Part shown: in pieces, positions 14,301 through 23,918 of the stretch
How the letters are laid out: the number at the start of each line of letters is the position of its first letter
Numbering within the stretch: the first letter of the stretch is position 1
Assembly (NCBI GenBank): GCA_029962745.1
Contig: CM057167.1
Coordinates: forward strand, 21,764,336-21,828,335
Direction: 5' to 3'
DNA length: 64,000 nucleotides
From: Echinometra lucunter
Taxonomy: Eukaryota > Echinodermata > Echinoidea > Camarodonta > Echinometridae
The notes under the pieces: model-generated
What the model saw: the letters and a program-made list of their open reading frames with translations, nothing else
What the model was told of the DNA's origin: nothing
Database searches by the model: none
Translations under genes and position numbers: made by a program

Positions 14301-14788
14301 TTCATTACGGAGTAATTACTAAAGTTTAGCATGAATATATATATTTTTTTGGACGTCTCCATCAAGCTCTTAGAGCTTACGACGATCCATTCATATATGT
14401 ATATATTACTTAAATGATTATACCATGTAACTGATGATCTATATGATTATGATGATGATGTATATATACATATATATATATGAATAAATAAATTCAATCA
14501 TTCATTCATTCATTTATTCATTTCATTTTGTGAAAACAATACAATCATATATACATATATACAATCATATAACATAAACATGCAGATAAAATATAACTTT
14601 TCTCAAAAATGAAATGGGAAACTCAAATGAAAAGCCTGGAATGGCTTGTAAAACAAAGTTTCCCTTCAGATAAATAATGAAAGTTTGGGAGCAGATCAAA
14701 AGAAATTCAAATGATACAAAGGCAGAAGCAAAACAACTGAGAAAACAACAAAAACAGGATGTACAGTGTAAAACGATATCAAAATCTA

Positions 14789-14827
<39 letters not shown>

Positions 14828-17800
14828 GAAAAATGAAAGGGAAATGGAAAGGGAAGTAGTTGGTGGACATTTTAATGGTAATTAGAATACAAGATTAATT
14901 TAAATTTCTTTTTGAATGTTACAAGATTTTTGTATGAACGTATGGCCTGTGGTATATTATTCCAAATATTGGGTAGAGTATTCCAAACCGATTTTTTTGA
15001 AAAAGCAGTTTTTACTTTCCATAATGAAATACATAATGTAATCTGGTCTCGTGGGTATGGATTTGCTTGTTTGCTGAGAACATAGCTGATATACACTTGG
15101 GAAGCAAATCTTGAAAATATTGAAAACCAATTAATGCAGTATGATATTTGAATAAATCAAAAATGTTCAAGGCTTTCAAACGTAAAAATAAAGGGGCAGA
15201 ATGGGTATTGTAAACACTTCCTGTACAGATACGAAGGGCCTTCTTTTGCAATTTGAACAAAGTGTCCAGTTTTCCCTTGTAGGAATTTCCCCAGACAACA
15301 ACACAATATGAGATATAAGGCAAAATAAGGGAATTATATAAAGTAAACAATATGGGCAGTGGTACATAAAACTTCAGTTTGTACAATACACCAATGCTTT
15401 TTGAAACTTTGTGTACAATGTTATCAATATGGACATCCCAGCGAAGATTTTCTTCAACTATAACTCCGAGGAAGTTTATAGCATTTAATTTAGATATAGG
15501 TGTCAAATAGATATTAAAAATAGATATTAAAAAAAATCTGTGAAATTTTTATTTTCTGAGCTCTAGACTAATTACCAAAAGTATAAAAGTAATTAGCTTC
15601 ATTTCATTGTCAGTAGAGAGGTTGTTTATTTCATTAAGGAGTATGTAATGAAAGTTTGGATGAATCTGTCAAATTTCATTATCTGAAGTTGAGACCGATC
15701 AACAAACGTTAATAAAAGTAGTCAATTTGTTATCAGTGGAGAGGATGCATGGGGATTGTTTATTGTTTGTTTTGATCAGTCAAGAGTCTCAACAGAGAGC
15801 CAGCAACAAGCTTACAGTGAGGCCCAACAGAGACTGCAGGAAGTGGAGACCTACTCCTCAAGGATTGATGACGAGATGGCCAAGCTGGATGAAGTAGGAG
15901 GAGAAAACAAAGCGTGAGTTTATCATAGTCACATTATCATAATCACATTATCAGAGTCACATTATCATAGTCACATTATCATAGTCACATTATCATAGTC
16001 ACATTATCAGAGTCACATTATCATAGTCACATTATCAGAGTCACATTATCATAGTCACATTATCAGAGTCACATTATCATAGTCACATTATCAGAGTCAC
16101 ATTATCATAGTCACATTATCAGAGTCACATTATCAGAGTCACATTATCATAGCCACATTATCAGAGTCACATTATCAGAGTCACATTATCAGAGTCACAT
16201 TATCAGAGTCACATTATCAGAGTCACATTATCAGAGTCACATTATCAGAGTCACATTATCAGAGTCACATTATCATAGTCACATTATCAGAGTCACATTA
16301 TCAGAGTCACATTATCATAGTCACATTATCAGAGTCACATTATCATAGTCACATTATCAGAGTCACATTATCATAGTCCTATTATCAGAGTCATCATTCC
16401 ATCATCAACCCCATCATGATTTTCCTTTTTCATTTCATTTTCATTTCATTTCGTTTATTTTCCATTTCCAACATAATATAAACAGAATACAAAGTATGCA
16501 TCGTACAAGGTAAAAAAATGAAACTTAACAGTGGATTCGTAAATATAAATAGTTCCCGTGTACAAGAGCCTGAAGAAAGGTTGGTAATGGAGGGGACTGC
16601 TGAAAAGCCGAGCTTGTAGATTGCAGCCCCCTATAACTTAAGAGTTGTAAAAAAAGTTAAACAGTAAAAATAAAAAAAGAAGACACAAACTAGTACAAAC
16701 AGCGGATATACATAACATAAAGTGAGTGAAAGGAAAATGAAGGAAAGGAGAGGCTTTCAGCTATTTATCCATTCTACTGATTAAACATGTTTATCTTTTT
16801 CATCATATTTGTTTGGGGCTGCCATATTTTCAAACAAATTGCTTACAATATCCTTCCGCACATGATTTTATGTTTGATGAACTATAATAATTTGAAAGTT
16901 TGTCATTTTGTGTTTGTTTTGTGAAAAATGATTGTTACATATACTTGCTTTGTTATGATTTCTTGTTTAAAAATGTACTTTCGTATTTTTTATTATATAT
17001 GTTTCTGAAAAATTTTGTACTTATATGAATGCAGAAGAAAATAAATCAAAAATATTCATCTAGGATAAAATGATAAGGGCTAAGTTAAATCAAGTATATG
17101 GGGTAAAATGAATTGTGAGTTAATTGTAGTATTCTTAGTTGATGTTTCATATTGCCTTTTTATGATGAGTTATCCAAGCTGACAAAGAAATATCTGAGTT
17201 ATTATTTTTTTTTTCTGTAGAGTTCTTCAGGAGCTGAGAGGCCTGGTTGCAATGAATGAGAGTCTGAAGAAACAAGAACAAGAATTCAGGGCACATTGTA
17301 AGGTGAGCTCAGCAAGCATCAGAATAATTTTCTGTATTTTTTGCCATTTTTTCACATTCCGCAGTGTTTTCCATTATCATATTGATATCGACTTGACACA
17401 AATGTCGCTCATTTAGACTTTTTGGTGTTAGTCTAAATAAAAGTCGTAGAAAGTTGGTGCTTTACAAATTGCTATCTATTCGTTCACCTGATGTATAGGA
17501 AGAGATGCAGAGATTGAAACAGAGCATAGCTGATCTGAAAGGCCAGGATGGAAGCGGGGAAGTCCAGATGTCCGAGAGAGATCAACTCATTGCTAGACAG
17601 TACGAAGCTGACAAAGAGAAACTGCAGAAAATTAGACTGCTTTTGGTAAGAATGATTATCTATTTTGTTCTTGTATATTATGTAATGTTATCTCTCCATT
17701 AAGTTTCCAGTGTACCACCTTACTACACCTGGGTCGAGTGTGGCAAATGTAGAATAAAGCCTTGCCAAAAGACATCAAAACTGTGGTGGGGCTTCAATGA

Positions 17801-17855
17801 AAATACTACTACTAATAATAATAATAATAACAATAATAATAACAATAATAATAAC

Positions 17856-17889
<34 letters not shown>

Positions 17890-18088
17890 GTAGTAATTAA
17901 TAATAATAACAATAATAATAATAGTAATAGTAACAGTAATAATAATAATAATAATAATAATAATTATAATAATGATAATAATGATAATAACAATAATAAC
18001 AATGATGATAATGATAATAGTAATAATGATAATGATAATAATAGTAATAATAATGATAATAATAGTAATAGTAATAGTAATAAGAGTA

Positions 18089-18147
<59 letters not shown>

Positions 18148-18371
18148 AATGATAATAATGATAATAATGAGAATAATAATGATAATAATAATAAGAATAA
18201 TAGTAATAGTAATAATGATAATGATAATTATAATAACTCTTATTGCGGCGTTAGGGCGAATCTCTTTGTCTTGGCCTATTGTTTGGATTCGCCTTAACGC
18301 ATGTTTGATTCACCTTAACACTCTCACCCTATGGTAGCTTATAATGTAATAATGATGATAATAGTAATAGC

Positions 18372-18420
<49 letters not shown>

Positions 18421-21400
18421 GTAATAATAATAAATAATAATAGTAATAATGATAATAATAATAATAATAATAATAATAGTAATAATAATATTAATAGTAA
18501 TAATAATAATAATATTAATAATAATGATAATAGTAATAATAATGGTCATTTATTATACGTTATACACAAAGTAGTACCATAGCGCTTGCAAAGTAAACAT
18601 CAACAAAAAAAAGAAAAGAATTAGCTCTATGAAAACAGCTAAGTTTTCAGTTGTCTTTTGAAAGTTGACAGAGTTTCTATTGCTCGGATTGAGGGTGGGA
18701 GATTGTTCCAAGCTCTAGAAGCACTTATACTAAAGCGTTTTTCAGCAGAAGAAAGATTTGATCTGGGAATTACAATTCTAGTAGTATCAGATATGGAATG
18801 AAGATTACGGTATGTACAGAGCTATTGTGTCGGCAAGGTAAGAGGGGGCAGTATTGTTGATTAATTTGTAAACATAGAGGCAGAGTTTGAACTGAACATG
18901 TTGAGAAAAAGGAAGCCAGTGGAGTTCTTGAAATAAAGAAGATACTTGTACTCTACGCCCAACCTGAAATACTAGACGTGCAGCTCGATTCTGAATACTC
19001 TCGAGTTTTTTCCTATCCTTTGAAAGGAGAACAACAAATAGACTATTGCAGTAGTCAATTCTTGAGAGTATAAGAGCCCTAACGGCATGAGGACACGTGT
19101 TTACATTGATAAACCTTCTAACTCGCCACAGGTTCTTTAGATGGAAATTACATGTACAGACCATATTGTTAACATGGGATGCAAGTGTGAAACTTTAATC
19201 AATAATACACCAAGATTCATTACTCTGGAGGATAATGCAATTATTTTATCACCCACAGCAAGTTTTACACCGGATAAGTTATTAGCAAAACAATTAGATG
19301 GACACAATACAGTAAACTCTGTCTTAGAAACATTTAACTTAAGAAAGTTTCTAGTCATCCACTTTATACTAATATCTGAGATACATAATGAAATACAGAA
19401 TGTGTCTCTTTGAGATAAATTTCCCATTTTCATTTTCTCACTAAATGATTTTGTTGCTTTCTCATGTGACATGGGTAGAATGACTTATACGTTACACTCT
19501 CTCTCTCTCTTTTATTTTTATTTGAGGCTCGTAAAAACCGTGAGATTTCTCAGCTCCAAAGAAAGATTGATGAAGTGCCTACGAGAGCAGAGCTCACCCA
19601 GTATCAGAAGAGATTTGTAGAGCTCTATAATCAAGGTAGGTGTGTTGTTCGTGGTGATCTTAAAGAGACTATATTCAGTTTCAGCCAACTTTCCATTTGC
19701 TACCACAACTTTATATGAGCCTCAAGAGTGTTACACCACTGACACTGTTCTAGGATATAATCAAATTAGGGGTTTATTCCTGGGAAATAATTTTAATCAC
19801 TGCTCTTCTGAATAGTCGGTATTTGATATTAGTACTTTGAATTTGATACACATTTCATAACCAGCAATTCTGACGCAAGATTGATAGACATGAGTATAAT
19901 GTAAAAACCATATTGATGGCATAACAGTTATTTCTAATGACTTCTTTTGCAGCTGCTCTGAGCTTGCCAAAAAGTTATAGGAGTTGTGCAAAATTTATTC
20001 TTAAGCTAGCTATAGTATATCATGAATTGCCAGCAGGAAATTTATGGTATGGCAGTTTGGAATTTAAGATAAAAGCAGGATATTTTGTTGATTCAGTAGG
20101 GAATTTGTTCTAATACTTAAAACCAATTGGACATACTGAAAATGTTTCTTTTCTCATTTCATAGTTGGTAGCACACATCGGGAGACAAAGCAGTTCTACA
20201 CTCTGTACAACACTTTAGATGACACCAAACTGTACTTAGATAAGGAAGTCTCACTACTTAACTCAATCTATGACAATTTTGAGCAGTAAGTATTAGTTAG
20301 TTTAGTTTAGTTTAGTTTATTCATATTCATATTCCACAAATCATGCAAGTGCATGTCACAATATATAACATTCCAAATGGGGAAAAAATACATACGACTG
20401 TATTCTAATACATGTATATATACAGATCATAATGTATAGCAATAAAACAAGGTGGGTCTACTGGGAAGCATAGCTTGTAAGATGTGGACCCCCTGATGCA
20501 TAAATTATTTAAATACAATATTAACGTAAATGATTAATTCAAGCGAATCATCAGAATTCATGAATAAAATTAAAAAAACAAAAAACAAAAAACAAAAAAC
20601 AAAAAACGAAACAAAAAAACCTCAATGTAACATTTAAGTATTCAATTTCTCTGAAAGAAATTGTTAATTTGACCATCATAAAAACTGATCTTATTCCCAT
20701 TTGTTAGTCTGTTTAGTGAACGATGCGGCATTATCTCAGAAATTTGTTTTCAATGATAAAAAACAATTTTACTTTGATATAAGTTTGTGGAATTATCCTT
20801 GTGAATTTTTATTGCAGAACAGTCCTTTTCGAACCACTTGTTTTCTGGAGACTGTTCTGTATTCATCAATAGGTTAGTAACATTAATTTCTTGACTAAAA
20901 GATATTTAAGATACTTACTGTAAATTTTTTTTTTTTTTTCATAGGGCAATGTCATCATCATCAGGAAAGGATCAGTTTCTCAAACAGTTTGACCAGATTG
21001 TCAATGGAGTCAAGCAGAACTACTCCAAGGTTTGTTCATGCCATCATTTCTGTTTATATACCTTATCCTAAGATTCTAGGCCTCTGATTGGTCAAAGAGG
21101 CAGTCATGGGAACCGCTAGCTGACTGCCGGGCATATGGCAAAAAAACTATTGATTGGGCATGATAGTTCAACCTCCGTGTACAATACATAAGTACATGGT
21201 TTGTTACGCGCTAGCTCTAGAGAAGTAGGCCGGGTAAGATGTGCGTAAGTATCTGTGTGCATAGGCCTATCTATATTTGCGCATTGTGAAAATTTATTTA
21301 CTTTAATTTCTCTGACCGGTAGCACGACAACTTCATTTTATTGCCTTAATTTAGCATAAATTAAGTGAGATGCGGTATATAAAACAAATATTGACTGCTT

Positions 21401-23918
21401 ATATTTCGGGTCATGGTTAAAACTATAGCTCCTCGGTGATCTCGAGACTGTACTATGCCCCTCGACTTCGTCTCGGGACATAGTACAGTTTCGAGATCAC
21501 CTTGGGCTAAAGTTCCAACCATGCCCCTCAAAGCAGTCAATATATGTATAATATGGGATCCTTTCATTCTTCTCTCCTTCTAATTTAACTAATTCATGGC
21601 GGAATTCCACATTGTGTTGCTTGACCCGATATCGTTTGATGTTGAACAAATAACTGGGCAGAAAGCGGAAAATATTCCACACATAGCGTGCCCATTTTGG
21701 CTTTGTAAGTATTTGTTTTTTTTTACACTGAAAATTGTTTAAAGGAAAGTGAAAACTTAAATCCTTAAAGTGGTAATGCAATGGAGAGTGCACATCACTG
21801 TTTTTCAATGCAAATTGGCAACGTTTTTACTTCCCAACATACTTTCTGTCAATTCATATTTATTTCTGATACATGAGCTTGACATTTTAAAAGAAGATAA
21901 TGTAGCAATGAAACAAAACTAATGGTTTTGCCAATTTGGAGAACTAACATTGATCAAATTAGGCTATAAATAATTCCTGATCACTTCATTCTTTTCTCTT
22001 TCTGACTTAATATTAAACTTGAATGTTTTTAGATAATTTGTTACAATATTACACATTTATTTAACAGTAATAATAATGATTATAATTTTGAAAACAGTGA
22101 TGATGAAAATGAAGAAGTGGTAAAAAAAAGTGTAGCTGTAGTTTGATTCAATCTTACCCCTACGTTTCCCTCTCTGACTAGGTTGAGAAGAAGAAACAAG
22201 AGGAGAAGATGAAGCGAGATCAACTCAATGATACCTATCTTGATCTGGTGGAGAAACAGAGATTGTACTTCAAAACTGTCAAGGAATTCCAAGAAGTAAG
22301 TCATATTTGTTCTCTCCTGACAACAAGAATGTTTTTTTTTTAAAGGATTTCGTCATTGCTTTCCTCATTATGCCTCCGCCCACCGTAGGTGGTTGCCGGA
22401 GGCATTATGTTTTCGGGTCGTCCGTCCGTCCGTCCGTCCGTCCCGTTTTCGTTCTCACGATAACTTAAGAACCGTTTGACGGATCAACTTCAAACTTGGC
22501 TCATGTATGCATATGGGAGGGACAATGATCTGATTAGATTTTGGAGTCTCAAGGTCAAAGGTCAAGGTCATAGAGGTAATAATACACATAAAAATGGCTC
22601 GTTCTCGCGATAACTTAAGAACCATTTGACAGATTGGCTTCAAACTTGGCTCATGTATGCACATGGAAGGGACGATGATCTGATTAGATTTTGGGGTCAC
22701 AAGGTCAAAGGTCAAAGGTCATAGAGGTCATTATGTACATAGAAATGGTTCGTTTTCACCATAACTCAACAACCATTTGACCGATCAACCTCAAACTTGG
22801 CACAGGTATGCATATAGGAGGGACAATGATCTGATTAGATTTTGGAGTCTCAAGGTCAAAGGTCAAGGTCATAGAGGTAATAATACACATAAAAATGGCT
22901 CGTTCTCGCGATAACTTAAGAACCATTTGACAGATTGGCTTCAAACTTGGCTCATGTATGCACATGGAAGGGACAATGATCTGATTAGATTTGGGGATCA
23001 CAAGGTCAAAGGTCAAAGGTCATAGAGTTCATTATGTACATAGAAATGGTTAGTTCTTATGATAACTCAGTAACCATTTGATGGTTCAACAAACTTGGCT
23101 CATGTATGGAAAGGGCAATGCTCTCATTAGATTTGGGGTCACAAGGTCAAAGGTCAAGGTCAAAGATGTCATTGTATAAATGAAAATAAAGCAACATGAA
23201 GTGCCATTTATTTCTGATCTGGTAATGGCGGAGGCATAAAGTTCGACCATGCGTGGTCGAAGATTCATCTAGTTATGTATTTCAAACAGGGGGGGGGGGG
23301 GGGGTGTTCACGAAGATCGCACTTAAATATTGCACTTGTCTACGATTTTGCTAAGTCCAACTGATTGTGAATCTGATACCTGTTGGATGACTAAGTCTGT
23401 TTCACGAATTCTCTCTTTAAGTATGAATGTAGGCATGATTTGGGCACTTACTCACAAGTTTAAGTCAGACTTAAATCTTTGTGAAACACACCCCAGATCT
23501 CTCTGGCCGGAAGTCACAAAAGAGATTTTATTTGAATGTAATAAACGTTAATAGGATTAAATAAGCTAAGATAAGCATCAGTGAACGTATAAAAGTGCAT
23601 TTGCTATCCGCCCAATGGACAGGAGGACATGTGTGTTTTATGCTTATGGAGATGTAGACCGTAGTTTAAACTTAAACCTCTTTTATGAAATCGGGCCTCT
23701 TAATCTATATGGTACCATCTTTTGTGCTTGTTTGTCCACTCAAGTCCGTTTTCCATTGAAAGAAATCACAGTTGCTTCTTTAGAATTTTTACCTGTTAAA
23801 CCTCCTGTCGAGACCTTGTAATCAATTTTAATTTGTTTGAATCAATTTTCTTTTTATCTTTGAACAGGAGTGCAGAAAAAATGAAATCTTACTGTCCAAG
23901 CTTCAAGCAGCAAATTGA
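2311..23918 (+). CDS. CCDC93: CCDC93, CCC-complex coiled-coil subunit (complete, 17 exons)
   Basis: Exons: 2311-2403, 3878-3991, 4428-4522, 5388-5499, 6359-6457, 7906-8060, 10204-10405, 12147-12233, 13561-13680, 15780-15913, 17221-17302, 17499-17645, 19527-19635, 20165-20285, 20945-21029, 22182-22295, 23868-23918. All junctions are GT-AG and in phase, giving 639 residues against about 631 in human. Family-diagnostic stretches include [35 protein letters not shown] and [13 protein letters not shown]. Residues about 30-170 form the conserved N-terminal NDC80/NUF2-type calponin-homology region; about 260-630 is largely charged coiled coil. With CCDC22 and COMMD proteins, the family forms the CCC complex that recycles membrane cargo from endosomes together with retriever and WASH. 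The acidic/basic linker carries seven glycines (256-262) from a GGA run in exon 7, where vertebrates differ. The start is the first ATG after the gap, in an ATGG context. Residues 1-31 show little conservation. Confidence 0.95.
2784..3340 (+). mobile_element. TIR element with repeated TTTGGAACGG motif, complete copy
   Basis: A 557-bp GC-rich block in CCDC93 intron 1 begins CCCGGGG...GGCACTC and ends GAGTGCCCCCCCCCCGG. It is flanked by the direct repeat AGATAAT (2777-2783 and 3341-3347), which looks like a 7-8 bp target duplication. The interior repeats CTTTGGAACGG/TTCGGAACGGG about eight times. A second, inverted copy lies at 62219-62806. Reading frames such as 2828-3100 come from the repeated motif and have no known family, but they are kept in both copies. 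The target length suggests hAT-like mobilisation. Confidence 0.7.
3994..4137 (+). mobile_element. Decayed copy of the GTGTATAAAGACC/CAGGTGGTC MITE
   Basis: GTGTATAAAGACTACGTGG followed by GCAGGTGGTCTTAAT and GTTAAGTTGGTCATTAGAGCAGG parallels the better preserved copies at 9026-9196 and 11819-12011, in the same order but much more diverged. It starts right after the exon 2 donor of CCDC93. Confidence 0.4.
5520..5935 (+). mobile_element. About 415-bp MITE, family A copy 1
   Basis: Begins AACCCCTTCACGACAGAAATCC and ends CCTGTCATGAACGGGTTAA, which are imperfect terminal inverted repeats. The interior is AT-rich and includes TGCAAATTGGCAA and AAAGCTGATCAAATTAGGC. Copies in the same orientation are at 8147-8561, 27026-27439 and (degenerate) 21583-21990. 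It carries no transposase and lies in CCDC93 intron 4. Confidence 0.75.
6769..7137 (+). mobile_element. Harbinger-like MITE made of nested GCGACCGATCGG palindromes
   Basis: The 37-bp ends, TACTGCTTTCACATCAAGG... and ...CCTTGGTGTGAAAGTAGTA, are inverted repeats with few mismatches. They are flanked by TTA on both sides (6766-6768, 7138-7140), fitting the TWA target of PIF/Harbinger elements. The interior repeats GATCGGTCGCTG and its complement at least ten times, as well as TGCTTTCACA. It has no coding capacity and lies in CCDC93 intron 5. Confidence 0.75.
8147..8561 (+). mobile_element. About 415-bp MITE, family A copy 2
   Basis: Starts CCCATTCGTGACAGAGGTCC and ends CCTGTCATGAATGGGTTAT. It is very similar along its length to the copy at 27026-27439 and less so to that at 5520-5935. 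It begins about 90 bp after the donor of CCDC93 exon 6 and contains no coding sequence. Confidence 0.8.
9026..9196 (+). mobile_element. Small TIR element (GCCTGTGTATATAAAGGCC family)
   Basis: Shares GCCTGTGTATATAAAGGCCAC, AAGAAAAGTGGTCTTTATAGGC, the CATTCAAGGGAAACAGAAAATG block and CACTAAAGCAGGTTTGAC with the copy at 11819-12011. The ends (about CCTGTGTATA.. and ..GCAGG) resemble short Tc1/mariner-like termini. It sits back to back with the next element at 9203. Confidence 0.6.
9203..9535 (+). mobile_element. MITE with AGATTGGC..ACGCG inverted ends
   Basis: GAGCTTTAGATTGGCAACGCG at the left and CGCGTCGCCAATCTAGAGCTC at the right are inverted repeats; GCGGAATCTT and AAGATTCCGC extend the pairing inside. 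The flanks ATATTA and TATTATT may be the target duplication. The 333-bp interior is GC-richer than its surroundings and non-coding. Confidence 0.65.
9865..10171 (+). mobile_element. Palindromic element with GGGTTTCATAAAG ends
   Basis: GGGGGGGTTTCATAAAG at the left and GCTTTATGAAACACCC at the right are inverted. A second palindrome, CGTAAAGTTATGCATGACTTTACG, follows the left end. It ends about 30 bp before exon 7 of CCDC93, so it supplies sequence close to the branch-point region of that intron. Confidence 0.55.
10425..11715. repeat. 1.3-kb GGAT/GATGGATG minisatellite
   Basis: Nearly pure tetranucleotide-derived repeat starting 20 bp after the donor of CCDC93 exon 7. It has a higher-order unit of roughly 80-100 bp: GGCAGGATGGCTGGATGG, ATAAATGAATGGATAGATAAA, then GATGGATGGAAGGATGG. 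The 436-residue His-Pro-Ser-Ile frame on the - strand is a translation of this repeat and not a gene. Confidence 0.95.
11819..12011 (+). mobile_element. Small TIR element, second copy (GTGTATAAAGACC family)
   Basis: Begins CAGTGAAACCTGTGTATAAAG and ends GCTAAAGCAGGTTTGACTG, weakly inverted termini like those of Tc1/mariner-derived MITEs. It is the longest and best kept of the three family members in CCDC93 (others at 9026-9196 and, decayed, 3994-4137). It ends about 135 bp upstream of exon 8. Confidence 0.65.
12614..13165. mobile_element. Composite repeat with TTTTTACACTGGC / AGTGTAAAAAGC ends
   Basis: TTTTTACACTGGC at the left and GCAAGTGTAAAAAGC near the right are inverted, as are CTTAGTCCCGGACTATTGG and the later TAGTACGGGACTAA blocks. 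Internal copies of GGCTAGCCCCACC/GGTGGGGTTA and of AGTGTAAAAAGC show a compound or nested structure. The architecture resembles the element at 6769-7137 but the sequence differs. It is non-coding and in CCDC93 intron 8. Confidence 0.5.
14480..15530 (-). mobile_element. LINE fragment, C-terminal reverse-transcriptase region, broken
   Basis: Read on the - strand, 15506-15012 gives [17 protein letters not shown], then [19 protein letters not shown] and [14 protein letters not shown]. These are hallmarks of the region downstream of the non-LTR RT catalytic domain. A shift then leads into 15096-14872 with [18 protein letters not shown]. The AATG-type tail (CATTCATTCATT on +, about 14500-14530) and a TA run follow at the 3' side. 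It is 5'-truncated and frameshifted, so dead. It lies in CCDC93 intron 9. Confidence 0.8.
15920..16395. repeat. 15-bp minisatellite, about 31 copies
   Basis: Tandem AGTCACATTATCATA and AGTCACATTATCAG(A) units alternate, starting a few bases after the donor of CCDC93 exon 10. Variant units (ATA versus AGA) form runs, suggesting local amplification. It has no spacer structure, so it is not a CRISPR array. Confidence 0.95.
16420..16740 (-). mobile_element. LINE 3'-end fragment
   Basis: The + strand begins with TTTCATTTCATTTCGTTTATT, the mirror of a LINE tail, then runs through a conserved stretch around 16590-16640 (ACTGCTGAAAAGCCGAGC, TTGTAGATTGCAGCCCCC). A parallel arrangement is at 20290-20570 (GCATAGCTTGTAAGATGTGG) and a weaker one at 50655-50960. 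It is probably the untranslated 3' part of a CR1-like LINE; no coding part remains. Confidence 0.5.
17810..18235. repeat. AAT/GATAAT microsatellite
   Basis: About 425 bp of interrupted AAT with GAT, AGT and AAC variants in CCDC93 intron 12. The Asn-rich and Ile-rich frames over it are artefacts. Confidence 0.95.
18248..18300. repeat. Hairpin island between two AAT microsatellites
   Basis: GCGTTAGGGCGAATC (18248-18262) pairs with GATTCGCCTTAACGC (18286-18300) across a 23-base loop with one mismatch. It is the only complex sequence between the two AAT arrays. It may be the remains of a small TIR element or the junction of two LINE tails. Confidence 0.55.
18357..19472 (-). mobile_element. LINE fragment with RT C-terminal region and AAT tail
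   Basis: On the - strand 19472-19137 reads [16 protein letters not shown] and then, after a shift, 19164-18805 reads [29 protein letters not shown] and [18 protein letters not shown]. It continues to [20 protein letters not shown] near 18690. These are standard CR1/L2/Rex-type RT C-terminal motifs. The 3' end runs into the ATT repeat at 18357-18545 after GCGCTATGGTACTAC, as expected for the LINE tail. It is 5'-truncated, with frameshifts and stops. Confidence 0.85.
20290..20570 (-). mobile_element. LINE 3'-end fragment
   Basis: Begins with a TTAG/TTTAG run five bases after the exon 14 donor of CCDC93, then TTCATATTCATATTCC and AAGCATAGCTTGTAAGATGTGG. It shares its layout with 16420-16740. 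No coding sequence remains. Confidence 0.45.
21390..21547. repeat. Long imperfect hairpin / foldback MITE
   Basis: GGTGATCTCGAGACTGTACTATG and CATAGTACAGTTTCGAGATCACC are inverted around a short loop (ACTTCG region). Pairing continues outward through GGTCATGGTTAAAACTATAGC and GTTCCAACCATGCCCC to ATATTGACTGCTT / AAGCAGTCAATAT. The total stem is about 70 bp. It lies in CCDC93 intron 15. Confidence 0.7.
21583..21990 (+). mobile_element. About 415-bp MITE, family A, degenerate copy
   Basis: Shares TCCACATTGTG, CGTGCCCATTTTGGCTTTG, TGCAAATTGGCAACG and TGATCAAATTAGGCTATAAATAATTCCTG with the other family A copies. Both terminal inverted repeats have decayed, so this looks like the oldest copy in the window. 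Confidence 0.65.
22367..23273 (+). mobile_element. Helitron/HINE-type element with 150-bp core repeats
   Basis: The order is: a left end ATTATGCCTCCGCC with a nested hairpin; a CCGT tetranucleotide array (about 22420-22443); and five tandem core units of 150-151 bp starting near 22450, 22600, 22751, 22901 and 23052. The right end then has GGCGGAGGCATAAA (inverse of the left end), the hairpin TCGACCA-TGCG-TGGTCGA (23243-23260) and CTAGT (23269-23273), which fits the Helitron CTRRT terminus. Units 1 and 3, and units 2 and 4, are most alike, giving a 301-bp higher-order repeat. It is non-coding and in CCDC93 intron 16. Confidence 0.7.
23283..23505. mobile_element. Palindromic element with GGGGTGTTCACGAAG ends
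   Basis: GGGGGGTGTTCACGAAG at the left and CTTTGTGAAACACACCCC at the right are inverted; CTTAAAT and ATTTAAG-like blocks continue the pairing. It belongs to the same broad class as the GGGG...TTTCATAAA elements. It lies directly after the HINE element. Confidence 0.5.

Noticed and set aside
15920..16395. Regular short repeats resembling a CRISPR array
   Set aside because: Units are 15 bp with no unique spacers, and the DNA is animal intron.
17797..18582. Asn-rich and Ile-rich frames on both strands
   Set aside because: They arise from AAT microsatellites attached to a LINE tail.
22455..23016. Two similar 86-residue - strand frames ([23 protein letters not shown])
   Set aside because: They repeat because the 301-bp higher-order DNA repeat of the Helitron-type element repeats; the frame is incidental.
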